DNA of 64,000 bases from Azolla caroliniana (taxonomy: Eukaryota; Polypodiophyta), in assembly GCA_043228905.1 (NCBI GenBank), contig JBHGNT010000020.1:2914001-2978000 (forward strand). Reading direction: 5' to 3'. The translations under genes and the position numbers were made by a program. The notes below the pieces were generated by a model. The model was not told the origin of the DNA, made no database searches, and saw only the letters and a list, made by a program, of their open reading frames with translations. Shown here piece by piece: positions 32,531 to 44,059 of the stretch; position 1 is the stretch's first letter; each line of letters opens with the position of its first letter.

Positions 32531-33830
32531 CTTCGTAATGAAGCACAAGGCCAATTCAATGGCCGTGAACACCTCGAAATCGAGTGAGGTGTGGTATGTT
32601 GATTCCGGAGCGTCGAATCATATGACGAGTCAAGAGGAATGGTTCTCGTACTTGGAGAAACCGGAAAAACAAGGAATGGTCGAAACGGGAGATGACACTC
32701 CACATACCATCGAACATGTTAGAGAAGTTCCTCTCAGGCACGTCGGGCAAAAAGGGAAACTTATGAACGTGTTGCATGTCCCGACAATAACCAAGAACCT
32801 AGTGTCGGTCGAACAGATCGTCGACCAGGGGTTGCAAGTTCGATTCACACACCTCCGGTGCTACATTGAAGAGGAAGGCAAAGTTATTGCGTAGGGGCGC
32901 CGTGAAGGGATGATGTTTATCCTCGTCACCAATCAAGCCGGAACCGTGTTGTTCGCGAAAGGACAGAAGGTCGAACCGAATATCGACCTATGGCACAAGC
33001 AGTTCGGCTACGTTAACTTCCCACGGCTTCATGAAATGCAAACGAAGAATATTGTTTCCAGATTGCCTAAATTTTGGGGCCGTAATGGTCAAGTCTGCGA
33101 AGCCTCCCAGCTAGGGAAGCAACACCGACTTCCATTCCCCACAGAACGTAATCGTAGTCGAAATCCACTGGATTTAATCCATTCGGATGTGTGGGGGTTG
33201 GCACAGAACGTGAGTCTCGGTGGCAGCCGTTACTTTATAACCTTCATCGATGACTTCACTCGGCATACTTGGGCGTGCTTGATCGCAAAAAAGAGCGAAG
33301 TCTTCACGTGGTTCCTGAAGGTGAAAAACCTTGCGGAAAGGGAAACTGGGCGTAAGATCAAGTGCCTACGGTTCGATGGCGAGAAGGAGTACTTCTCCAA
33401 CCAATTCACAATTTATCTATAGAAGGAGGGAATTCGACGCGAATTCTCGTGTAGATATATGCCGGAGCAGAATGGCATAACCGAGCAGAAGAATTGGACA
33501 ATCGAAGAAGCCTTCAGGGCAATCCTTAAAGAGAAGCATATACCGAAGTTTTACTGGGTTGAAGTCGTAAGGACGGCTGTTTACTTGCAGAATCAAACCT
33601 CTGCTAATGGAGAAGTGTCGCCACGTGAGTTGTATTACGGTAAGAAGCCTAACTTGTAAGAAGCCGAACTTGGCACACTTGAGGATTTTCGGCAGCATCG
33701 CGTACGTACATGTGCCGAAGGAGAAACAGAGGAGGTTGGACGCCAAAGCCGAAAAGTGCATCTTAGTCGGCTATTCAGACGAACAAAAGGGGTATAAGTG
33801 TTATAACCCCCGAACGAAGGAAGTCCGCTT
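32531..33830 (+). pseudogene. C3 protease and integrase
   Basis: Protease WYVDSGASNHMTS at about 32594-32632. GAG-pre-integrase LWHKQFGYVNFPRLHEM (second His is Tyr), CEASQLGKQHRLPF (one zinc-ligand Cys is Ser). Integrase: LIHSDVWGLAQN, RFDGEKEYFS (Asp kept), then a TAG, then QNGITEQKNW (Glu kept). A short local duplication GTAAGAAGCC(T/G)AACTTG at 33641-33672 breaks the frame near KKPNL. Confidence 0.84.
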
Positions 33831-34960
33831 CGTGGTACTTGCCTTCACCTCCAGTACCTCATGACTCCATTCCAAACTCTGAAGAAGAGGTCAGCGAGGC
33901 CAAGCTGCCTCAGCGGGATGAGGAAATCGGAGCTCTAACAGAGAATCTGATCTCATTTCGGTTAAGTGGGCCGAATGAGGGGTTGGGCCGAGATGGTCAA
34001 CCAAATGAAGAGTCAGCGAGTAGTGGTGACTCGGCCGTGTTGTCCCCACGTAAAGAACCGAGGAGACGGTTTACACGTACAGAAAAAGGGAAGAAGAAAA
34101 TATCGGAATACGATTTTGGCAGTGTCGAGTCAAATTGGAGTGAATCTGATTTTGAGCCAATCAAGAAGGAACATCTGCGGAAGGGGTCGAAATCGACTAA
34201 AAAAGACATGAAATCGGGTAATCATGAGGTATGCCCATCTAACCACCTGAAGAACCCCGTAAAGAGGTACAGGTATAATGAGTACATGGCGCATCATTAT
34301 GTGTACATGACGCATGTGGCGGAAGTGCATGAGCCGGAGAGCTACGCAGAAGCAGAGAAAGACGCAAATTGACGTGCCGCGATGGAGGAAGAGATGTGCC
34401 TTAACGGACAATGAGACTTGGGACCTCGTTGACGTACAGAAGGGTGTAAAGCTGATCGGATGTAGATGGGTGTATAAGGTGAAATACAACACCGACGGCT
34501 CCGTCAACCGATATAAGGCTCGTTTGGTTGTGAAAGGCTACACGCAAAAGCGCGGCGTAAATTACGACGAGACCTTCGCACCAGTCGCAAAGATGACTAC
34601 CGTGCGAGTTCTACTAGTCGTAACTGCAGCGAAGGGGTGGCATCTACATCAGATGGATGTAAAGAATGCATTCCTACAAGGTGATCTTGAGGAACAGGTG
34701 CACATGGTACAACCCCCCGGATTTCTATCCGAACAGAACACTCAGCAGTCGGCCGATTAAAGAAGGTGTTATACGAACTTAAGCAAGCCCTGCGAGCTTG
34801 GAACGCGAAGATTATGCAATAGTTGCGTAAAATGGGGTTTACGACGTCCAAGTCAAACTCTTCATTATTTGTTCGGCAAGGTAAGCCTTTTACTTTATGT
34901 TGATGATTTAGTCATCGCTAGTGCCGACCTGGAAGAAATCGGCCTCGTTAAGTCTCAGCT
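33831..34960 (+). pseudogene. C3 linker and reverse transcriptase
   Basis: Acidic linker 33839-34240, then [19 protein letters not shown] stop at the expected Trp (NWRAAME) and a frameshift follow. RT motifs [20 protein letters not shown] and [15 protein letters not shown] precede another stop (34758). The catalytic LYVDDLVIA lies near 34893-34920 in a shifted frame. Confidence 0.83.
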
Positions 34961-36371
34961 CGCGGCATCTTTCGAAATGAAGGATCTTGGAGACCTTCAT
35001 TCCTTCCTCAGGATTGAAGTGATCCGTTCCCCCAAGGCCTATTGATCAGCCAACATCATTACGCGCTGAATATGCTCTTCGAGTTCGAGATGGCAGATTC
35101 TAAGCCCATCTCGACCCCTCTGGATAGAAACGTAAAGCTTCGCCGAGATTCAGGAAAGGCGTGCGACCCGACACGGTTTCGACAGATTGTCGGAAGCCTC
35201 ATCTACTTGACGATCACTCAGCCTGACCTCAACTATCTGGTCGGCCTGATCTTATGTCGTAGCCCACGACCAAACATCTTTAGTGCGCGCAAAGAATATT
35301 ACGGTATGTCAGCGCCACGAAAAACATGGCGTTGTTGTATCGTACAGGCGTAGCCAAACAATTAGTTGGCTACACAGATGCCGATTGGGTCAGGAATGCC
35401 CACGATCGTAGATCCACATCCGGATACGCATTCTCATTGGGAAGTGCGGCGATCGCCTGGAGCAGTAAGAAACAACCAACAATAGTGTTGTCGAGCACGA
35501 AGGCCGAATATCGAGGGGTGACTGTCATTACGTGCGAAGTCATCTGGCTGAAACGATTATTACTGGATCTGCATGTGGAAGTGTCTGATCCAACGATAAT
35601 CCATTGCGACAACCTCAACAGCATCCACCTTCCAAAGAACCATGTGTTCCACGCCTGGACCAAGCACATTGAGGTGCATTATTATTTTGTCCGCGAGCGT
35701 GTCCTTTCTAGTGAAGTCGAACTGGCGTATGTTCTGACGGGTCGGCAGATTGCCGACATCTTCACCAAGCCCCTTGTTCTCGACAAGTTACGGCATTTCT
35801 CGGGTGAGCTGGGTTTGCGTCACCTCGACACGCCAAACAGGAACAGGAGCGTGAAAGAAGCGGTAGTAACTGTGATGTTGAATCGGATGAAGAATTCAAT
35901 TTTGGGCCGGCTAAAGAAGCCAAAGAAGAAGAAAACAAGGTCTGTAATCACAAGGAAGCGTAAAAGACAACCGAACAAAGGGGAAATACAGCCAAGAAGG
36001 GCATAAAGGCCAAGACCAAGACGTGGTCTGATGTTGTCAAGGGCCTACAGATAGAAGAAGAATTGGAGACAGTCAATTCAGGCGAAAGTGGAATTGAATC
36101 GGAAGTGTCTGATTTAATTGAAATGTTCGATTCAAACATTATGAATTGACTGATGGCCAAGCGAAGGAAAGGGCAGCAAAAGAGGCGCCAACACCGTGAC
36201 AACAAGGGAGTTGAGAAGGGCCGCATGAGCAGACAAGCCGACCGGAAGGGTCGAAGCGAGCGGAATCGAACGAGTCGAGGAGCGCGAGCAAGGCGTGAAG
36301 CCAGAAGAGGCCGGAGCGAAGATATAGAAAAGCATATGGAACCTCAAGTTGAGCTTGAGGGGGAGTGTTGA
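34961..36371 (+). pseudogene. C3 RNase H and basic extension
   Basis: RT thumb (QHHYALNMLFEFEMADSKPI, VGSLIYLTITQPDL) with a disrupted stretch near 35260-35330, then RNase H at 35341-35830: [31 protein letters not shown] (Glu is Lys), [15 protein letters not shown]. As in C1 and C4 the reading goes on after IFTKPL. KPKKKKTRS, EMFDSN, then (36153-36371) QKRRQHRDNKG, MSRQADRKGRSERNRTSR and a final VELEGEC that overlaps the polypurine tract and LTR start. Two stops inside. Confidence 0.8.
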
Positions 36372-36789
36372 GAGGCAAGCTCAACATTAGGTGCGTAAAC
36401 GGGTGCGTAACCCAGTACGTAGACTGGGTGCGTAAAACTGTACGCAAAATATGGCCATGGCGGTGTTTAAACTGAGGGGCCGTTAGAACGTTATTCCTCG
36501 TAAGGAATAGTTTTAGGAGTTAGTGTAGAAGGCTCATTTATGAGCAGTCAAGTATTGTCAATACTTGTGTCAGCCCAATAATCGGGGCTTGTATAAAAGG
36601 TGCTCACTAAGCACGAAATATGTACAGAAAACATTCAGAGAATTATTTTTTAATATAGTTTGGTGTTTCTACTCTCTCTATCTCTCCCTCTCTTTCTTTG
36701 TGATTTCTGTGTTTTACCGAATTGTCGTACTTCTGAACCGTGTACTCAGTGTTCTTACACATACGCTTCCACACACGTATTCTTTTACA
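36366..36789 (+). repeat. C3 3' LTR
   Basis: TGTTGAGaggcaagCTCAACA at the start and CTTTTACA at the end, 424 bp, TATAAAA near 36592. The hairpin CTCAAGttgagCTTGAG (36343-36359) and GGGGGAG precede it. Confidence 0.92.
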
Positions 36790-36830
36790 CAAAGTTTCCA
36801 ATGGCTTTGAATATGAGGTTGTTGCCATTC
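36790..36830 (+). pseudogene. G2 chromodomain stub
   Basis: Reads SNGFEYEVVAIL, matching the first residues of the G1 chromodomain (EYEVAAIL). The rest is missing. Confidence 0.7.
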
Positions 36831-38455
36831 TGTTGTTGCTGGGGGATGGTCGAATGGTTTGGCACCTATCTTTCCTTTCTTTGGTCTATAATTCTTTATC
36901 TTTGCTTAATTAATTAGTTAGACTCTAACAATGTTCCTCATAGTCATAGCCATCAAATCTACTTCCCATCATTTCAGCTCTATCCATTGACCCAATTTCT
37001 CTCACTTTATTAATGATAATAATACTATTATTATTGCTATTTCTTTTATACTCACAATTATATTTCTTTTACATCACAATTAGTGGTATTCTTTTAACCC
37101 AACAGAAGATTCATATCAAACTACAAAGTATCTTGACTATTACCAAATCTATATAAATCAACCTTGTTCAGGTATTTAGGTTGTCTTATGGCAACCAAAG
37201 CGTCTTTCTCTTGTTCGTATGTTAACATTACAGATCACCATGCCATCCTTGGGGTACACACAATCATGTGAAACGTAATGTGTCAACTCAACTCAAAACA
37301 CTTGATACCATTCCCTCTAGTTCCTTCATGTGTCAAAGGTGTTTGCCACTCATAACATTCAATACCAATCCCTCTAGTTCCCTTCATATCAAAATTGTTC
37401 GCCACACTTTTAGTGATGCCTGATCAAATTAGAAAAACTCATGCTTGCCTCTACATATTCAGAGCAAATTGAAGAAAAACATTTGGATACTAGAATCAAT
37501 CATAATGTAGCAAGAGACATGTTTATGTATAAAAAAACTTAACCAACAACTCTATCAAATAAGAACAAAATCTAACCTATATACTATGAAACTCCTGTTT
37601 GTTTACATATTCATGATCTTAAAGATTATTACTCTGAAGTAACGATGCATATACCTTGTTTAAATAGATAGAAAGAAGATTTTATTTATGTGAAGACATA
37701 GTTCTCATTTTACAATGGCATACTCCAGCTACAAAAGCCTTGCATCCTGGCAAAAGTTTGACCTGCAAAAGTGAATACATTGAAGTCTCAAAAAACACCC
37801 TAGGCACCCAGATAGATATGTATAGGGAAGGCCCTTGAGAAGAAGAGATTGAGCTCATCTCATAGAAAGGCTATGGGATATTCAACCTCCCAGCTAGTGA
37901 ACACACAACACACTCTAAGTTGGGAGTGAGGTTACTGGGTCTTACAACGAAAACCCTTATTTGTATAGCATAATCGTCACTTTGGGCACTTGCCCTCAAG
38001 GTCCTAATATATTATTTGACACATAGGAGCTCTTTAAAAGGTCAAGGATAAGAAGACTCAATAAGGAGGTGTATGAATGAACCTGGGAATTGATCAAAAA
38101 CACCCCAATCATTTATCATTGAATTCTCAATAATAAGCCATAACACTAATCGCTTTTCCAAAATTCCCAAAATTCTATGCTTGCTACACTTACATTCACT
38201 CTTTACAACCTCTGTCTCGGTCCTTGGTTCTACAAGAAATATGGCCTTCATTTTGTATCAATGAGTGTTTGGTCACTCCAATTACTTATTATGGACTTTT
38301 GACATTAGGCCGGAGACAAAAGGCATCAATCTGGAATGTGCAGAGACATGGCAAATCCTAGTCAAAGAATGCCATCTGAGAAAATGTGTACAAAATAATA
38401 GAAAAGAAGATGGAAACATGCCTTTAATTACCTTATATTAGAATTCATGAAAAAA
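36831..38455. other. Intergenic DNA and 3' flank of the BRCT gene
   Basis: AT-rich. A degenerate duplication of about 57 bp lies at 37304-37420 (units share ATACCA(T/A)TCCCTCTAGTTCC). The part adjoining 38455 presumably contains the 3' UTR of the minus-strand gene, but no end could be fixed. Confidence 0.5.
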
Positions 38456-41400
38456 TCACGCCGTAAGGAAAAGCTCATAGATATGGCCTGTGTTATCGCT
38501 TCCTATTCGTTTTAACCCTTCAAAGCTTTTCCGGCTCCCCAGAAACTCATACCGTCTCATAGGCACATGCCCTAGACTTGAGGCTTCTTTACTCACATAT
38601 GCACCTCGTAATTTATCAGCATGCCGGGAATCGGTATATAGAGCCACTTCTACTTCTTCAGGTGTCATGCATTCCTATACAAAATAATCATTTCATTCAT
38701 TAAAAGGAATCATGAGAAATATAGTTTCCATGGAAAACACACACACACACACACACACACATACATACATACATACACATATATAATACATCAGTCTTAC
38801 ATCATACTGCATACATATACCTACATATGTGCGTCATATCAACATGCATATATACAAGAGATGTGGGAAAAACCTGGTAAAATGACCAGATATACTCCAG
38901 AATATCTCGTCGGCAAAAGCCATTGGCATTATAGAATGTTCTTGATGAGGGGCCTATCTCTGAGAACCGGTCGATAGGAAAAAGTATTGTTACAAAGACT
39001 CCTTTGAAAATAATCTCCCCCCTTTCCCTGTCATGCCATAGTTTCTTTAATAAAGAGAAAGATCAATATATATAAAGGAATATGACCAGAATACATTTGA
39101 AACATAATAAATAAAAAGGCATATGGGGATTCTATAAATAAGCAAGAAATTTACAGTCATAACAACACAAGATATTCCCATTTATATCATAGCATTTGAA
39201 AAACATTAAAAATAACCGAACTTTGTGCCATGTATATGGAATCTGTTCGGATGGAATTCAAATTCTAAGGAAATTCTTGCAGAAGAAGACGATGGATGTA
39301 CATTCCCCTTTGCCATTCAAATTAGAAAACTAAAAAAGCCCATTAAAAATACTTGTATGTGGGTTTTCTTATTGTAAGTATTGAGCATATATATTCAACA
39401 CAAAAGAATAAGAATTAATTGATACCCTTTTCTATTTATCATGTTTCTCTTTACACTATGAAAAATGATGTTTCACCTTTCAGTCAGAGGCCTTGTGGTG
39501 TAAAAGGCACCCTCATGGTTGCTTCGGTCTTCAACATCCTCTTGTATATTATACAAAAGCCCACCTTCATTTGGCATATCGCTCTCACTTCCACATCTAT
39601 CCACATACACATGGGCACCACATGATGGTTCTGTTATTGACCAACTGACATCTTCGAGAAGAGAATTAGGAGTTATGAGTCTCGGTAAAGACCGGCACGG
39701 CTGCATGTAAAAAAATACCCTCATATAAATTTATGGAAGTGCCAAAACTCCAAAAAATACGCCTTTTAAAATTTGTTAGATTTTTGCCAGACATATCTGT
39801 ATGTTTTTTTAGAGAGTACAGGAAAACTGCACCTCAACCTTGTTGGTTGGTATTCACAAGAATATTCATAAGTTTCCAGAAAGCACCATAATACCTCACA
39901 ATTGTAGAAATTCTACTACATTGAGGGATACCCATCCCCTAATTTGTTGGGTTTTTACCAGAATGTGCATAAGTTTTCAGAACGCACCAGAATATCTCTC
40001 CTCTAATTTATCAGGCATTTACTGAAACATCCGTATGTCTTCAGAGAGTATCAGAATACAACTCAACAGTACACAATTTACAAAATTCTGGTAGTTTTTG
40101 AAAACTTAAGGATTTGCTAGCAAATATCCATTTACTCCCTAAGAAAAAAAATTCATTCAAGAAAGAATATACGGAATTGTGGTGAGCACAATGACCCCTA
40201 CTTGGTTGTGGGGACCTCGACGCCTCCTAACAGAAGCCTTCGCAGCACTACTCTTCTCCTCCCTTTGACGAGTTCGAGACTCCAAATCACGATCATCAAT
40301 GGCTCCGCAAAGTGACGATATCTTTTCATGTGACTTTTCGGTTCCCTGCATGAATGCATGTATATGGACTTACAGACTATCCAAATGACAGACTTCTAGG
40401 CACCAAAATTAAATATATATTTTTTCTGTGGTTTCTCAGGGAGGTCAATTATAAACTTTAAACCCTCTATATCACATATGTTTGCTTAAAGGCCTATTTT
40501 AAAAAGCCCCTTACCAATGGATCTTTTAATGAGTAAAATCCACCTTTTGTCCATACAATTTGTAGGTCATTATGTGTAAACCCACTATATTTTACATGCA
40601 TTCAACTAAAGGCGCAGATTTCAGCAAAAAATAAAATTGTGCACTTCCCCTATTCAATGTTTAGGGGGGATCACTATATGTAAACATCTCTACATTGTGT
40701 GCATATGGTGTGTCTAGAAAAAGCTACCAACTATGGTTCTTTCATGCACCCTTTTCTTGTTCAAGATTAGGAGTTTCATATTACATGTAAATCCTTTTAT
40801 ATCACATATCTTCAAAGACTAAGTAAAAAACCTGTTATCTATGGTTATAATAGTAATAACAATAAGATACCCCATTTTCCTATTCAATCTCTGGAAGGAG
40901 TGTAGTATCATCTCTAGAAAGGCCAATATGGCCTATGAGACCAAAGGAAATATACGCCCTATAGCTTGTTCGCTTGCTCAAGAAATGTAAATAACGATGC
41001 AACGCAAGAAGGAAAGATGCTATGTGCAAATATAAAATACGCATGTTTTGCATGAAAAAATAGCAGTAACAAGAAAATACACATTTTTCCTATTCAATCT
41101 CTGGAAGAAGAAGAACATATTATTGTCTCTAGAAAGGTCAATATGGCGGCCTATCAGATACTATATGCAAAACCATCTATATCATGGGCATTCCAAGCCC
41201 ATACAGAAAAGCAACATTTCCTATTTAATATGTAAGGGACTGACACATTACATTATCTCAACGCATATATTTTAAGAAACCCTTTCATCTATGGCTTTTT
41301 TCCTGAATAAAATTCAGCCTTTTGCAATTCAGACCTCCAGCAGAGTAACTATTCATACAAACCCTTCAAACACATGCATTCAAAACCTTCTTTTGTTTTA

Positions 41401-43985
41401 AGATTATCTATGGGTTTTAAAAAAAAGATACGATTTATGGTTTTTTCATAATCAAAACGCAATTCAATCGCACAATACCATTAAATGATATGCTAATGTA
41501 TGTTTGTGTAAAACATAAAAACATAAAAACCCTTCTATTGAACTCAATGCAATCAATACATATTTGAGTTAACTCCCCCTTAAATGCATCATTTAGAGAG
41601 AGAAACCCATCACCACTTTTGCATACCTCGATTGAATGATGACCTTCAGCAATATCCAATAAGACAGAGACATGTCGGGCCAAGTCTGCCGAAAGTTGAA
41701 CAAGTCGTTGAACACTCCTCTCTTTCACAGACTTCATCACCCAAAAAGGCTACAAAACTCAAAAAAAGTAAAACTTTAAAGCTCATATGATGGTCATACA
41801 TTTAATCATAACATTCATAATTTATCAACACCATTTGCAAATCAAACTTACCGTGACCAAGTTCACGTTGAACCCAAGGTATTTCAACATAAAAGCTCCT
41901 TCACAAACTATATGAGTAGCGGGTGAACCAATGTACCAGTGGTCGATAAAGGAACCCCCTTCACTTGCTACAACTTCCATGACCTGAAATCAACACAAAC
42001 AAACAATCAAGATATTGAATCTTCATGACAGACAGAGCTGAGTTACAGGACTGAGGATCCAATTAGATGTGGGAAAAAAACAAGATGTCACCTTTCTTTG
42101 GAACTCATTTGATGAGTCCATATCGATACAAAAACACATATTTGAGAAAATTCCATGAGTGACCACGTCTTTTTTCACAATTTCTGTCGGCACTTGTACT
42201 GTTGTGAGAGTTAATGCTTTCATTTCATTATGAGGAGTTGACGGCAAAGACAAACGATCAGAGCTTCCTACTTCACGGATGGGGGCCGATGTATTAAGGA
42301 AGCTTCTTACATTGTATAGAGATTCATCTAATCTCACTGCAAAAATTCCTAGACTTTACTACAATAATTAAAAGAAACAAAAAATTTGCATAAATAGATA
42401 TCTTATGCCATCATCGATGTAATTTATTCACATACCATTTTGTTTAACACAATTCACAAACCATGCTAGAGTGACAACATAAAGACCCCTTTTAAGCCCG
42501 TGCTTCAAAGCATGTTCATACTTTCGCCCGCTAAAGCTGTGAAAAAAGAGTTAAGAAAGCATTGCACCAAAAAGAGTACATTAATCTCTCTTCTTTTCTT
42601 GATGTATACATCAATCTCCGTTCTTTATTATACATGTACAGCAGAGTTGCCAAAGTATCATGTCATGGCTGATCACTATTTATAATGTAAACGAATTTTT
42701 ATGAAGGATATCTGTACAACAAGGTGGGTGCATTGAGAGTGAAGATCTGGACTGTATTCGCCGCCCATCCATACAGTTGCTTCTTGCACTTGTTTCCGGG
42801 CATCTGCATATTACGACTCATTAAACATTACACATTCCTTGGGTCGCACAGTACTTAGGAGACCACACAAAGAAATATACTGACCTTTTTAACATACTAG
42901 AAACAGTATAAAAAATATACCATGATAAAAATCCTCACAATCATACCGCAAATACAATAACAGTATAAAATACGTACTCGAACCACATTCACAGAGCAAT
43001 TTAGACCAGTCACAACAATTACAGCCACGTTCACATCAAAATAGAGCATTACCTTGTTCATTAAAGCCATCACCATGTTAAACTCAGAGCATAGGACCCA
43101 CCAAAACTTGTGGAGATAATGCTATGATATGCATATTTCTTATGATTTAATGAGATAAATTAAGAGCGCGTCATGGGATATTCACACAAATTAAAGAGCC
43201 GCAATCATCACATGAATTAGAGTATTGCCACAACAATTGAGGGCACAATCACATAAAACAACTATTACGAGGATAATCACATCAAATTTCAATTAAGACC
43301 AAAACATAGTTCATTCAAATGAACCAGAGCAAGAAGAGAAATTCCAACCTCTTGAAACGCTACAGAACAAAGAGCTCAATAACATCCAGTAAGATCATAA
43401 TCACATCAACTAGTATCATAACTACATCCACTGAGAACAAAACATTGTTATTTCAAATTACCCACAAATAATAGATGATAAAATACATCACTGAATATAT
43501 ACGTAGAGAAAAGGAAATTCAAAAGATAGAAAACATCAACATTAAGAACATAAACCAGGACAATCAAGACAATACTCATATCCATTAACCCAAAATCACA
43601 TCAATTAAGACCCGACATATGCTGTTTCGAATGATTCACAAACAATGGAGAAGGGGATTTATCATACGATGACTGAGTATAAGGCTACAGAAAGAAAGGA
43701 AAAGATAGACAGAGACAAACCTCTTGATAAGCCAGTGACACAGATGACGAGCCCATGGAACGGCCCACTGATGGAAGACATGATACTTCGAGGTTCCGAG
43801 GGAGGAGGTTGAAGGGGAGAGTTCATTCTACTTGCATTACCATTGCTATTACTGTTGGTATTACTATTATAACCACCCCCAAACATGGCATGATTGGGTG
43901 TGGAAGAGGCACTGCGCCCAGAATGACCTATCTTCTTCAAACAACCCACACTCAACACAACATGACTAGCTCTATGACCTGCCAT
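38456..43985 (-). CDS. Tandem-BRCT domain protein, probable DNA-damage response factor (10 exons)
   Basis: Exons (high to low): 43985-43721, 42803-42712, 42538-42436, 42336-42092, 41983-41852, 41749-41627, 40345-40202, 39700-39477, 39027-38874, 38674-38456. All phases agree, giving 1701 nt and 566 residues plus TGA. The N-terminus is low-complexity (Asn/Ser-rich, about 33-60). BRCT 1 spans about 74-155 (GPFHGLVICVTGLS, GGEYSPDLHSQCTHLVVQ, TLAWFVNCV). BRCT 2 spans about 213-287 (IFSNMCFCID, ASEGGSFIDHWYIGSPATHI, PFWVMKSV). A basic stretch RQREEKSSAAKASVRRRRG follows, then an acidic linker and a conserved-looking C-terminal domain (about 443-545: GEIIFKGVFVTILFPIDRF, YNANGFCRRDILEYIWSFYQ). BRCT pairs typically bind phosphoproteins at DNA breaks in the nucleus. 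It resembles plant TopBP1/PTIP-like BRCT proteins from memory. Intron 2 is U12-type; the others are GT-AG. The start is the first ATG before BRCT 1; 5' UTR splicing is possible. Confidence 0.85.
38739..38785. repeat. (CA)n(CATA)n microsatellite in intron 9
   Basis: A CA run followed by ACAT repeats, inside the 199-nt last intron. Confidence 0.9.
39765..40070. repeat. Degenerate tandem repeat in intron 7
   Basis: About four units of 70-100 bp, each with TTTGTTGGGTTTTTACCAGA-like and CATAAGTTTTCAGA-like parts (near 39770, 39840, 39940, 40007). Confidence 0.5.
40400..41450. repeat. Degenerate repeats filling intron 6
   Basis: The 1281-nt intron 6 repeats a block TTCCTATTCAATCTCTGGAAG...TCTCTAGAAAGG at 40877 and 41097 (220 bp apart). 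Shorter themes such as TATATCACATAT and ATCTATGG recur. No coding capacity. Confidence 0.5.
42539..42711 (-). other. U12-type AT-AC intron (intron 2 of the BRCT gene)
   Basis: 173 nt. The donor is ATATCCTT directly after the Gln codon of LVVQ. The branch-point element TTTCTTAAC has its adenosines at 42551-42552. The intron ends TTTTTTCAC, and exon 3 then begins AGC TTT AGC. GT-AG choices at this junction give an immediate stop or the wrong phase; the AT-AC choice keeps the BRCT frame. It would be removed by the minor spliceosome (U11/U12/U4atac/U6atac). Confidence 0.88.
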
Positions 43986-44059
43986 GGCAAAACCTGTTTG
44001 AGCTTCGACATACCAACTCTTACCTCCTCTGTCTGTTCATAACCATAAGGCCTACCAGG

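Larger units (their letters stand above)
31090..36789 (+). mobile_element. Ty1/copia element C3 (family A, older copy)
   Basis: 5700 bp with LTRs of 392 and 424 bp, initiator-Met PBS, gag-pol, basic extension, polypurine tract with hairpin. Same architecture as C1 and C4 but more diverged, and heavily mutated by frameshifts and stops. Inserted in G2 next to the chromodomain. Confidence 0.9.
22434..36830 (+). mobile_element. Second chromodomain-type gypsy element (G2), truncated and multiply interrupted
   Basis: Same family as G1. It lacks the LTRs and gag: it starts inside protease at 22434 and ends within the chromodomain start near 36830. Its parts are 22434-23106, 28784-29128, 29289-31089 and 36790-36830. 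They are separated by C2 (TSD AATAT), a 160-bp LTR scrap and C3 (TSD CGAAG/CAAAG). Joined only conceptually, these give protease end, RT, RNase H, integrase and chromodomain start in order. Confidence 0.85.

Noticed and set aside
36831-36917. Continuation of the G2 chromodomain
   Set aside because: After EYEVVAIL the sequence no longer aligns with the G1 chromodomain in any frame.
42436-42803. Sequencing or assembly error to explain the missing GT donor after exon 2
   Set aside because: The AT-AC choice supplies donor, branch point and acceptor consensus together and restores the frame, so no error needs to be assumed.
44027-44040. Extra upstream exon ending at a GTAAGA donor (minus strand, near 44027)
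   Set aside because: The donor-like sequence lies upstream of the chosen ATG and could mark a 5' UTR intron, but I could not find a convincing upstream coding exon, so it was not added.
43755-44042. Plus-strand frame over the first BRCT exon
   Set aside because: It is antisense to the Asn/Ser-rich start of the BRCT protein and has no domain.
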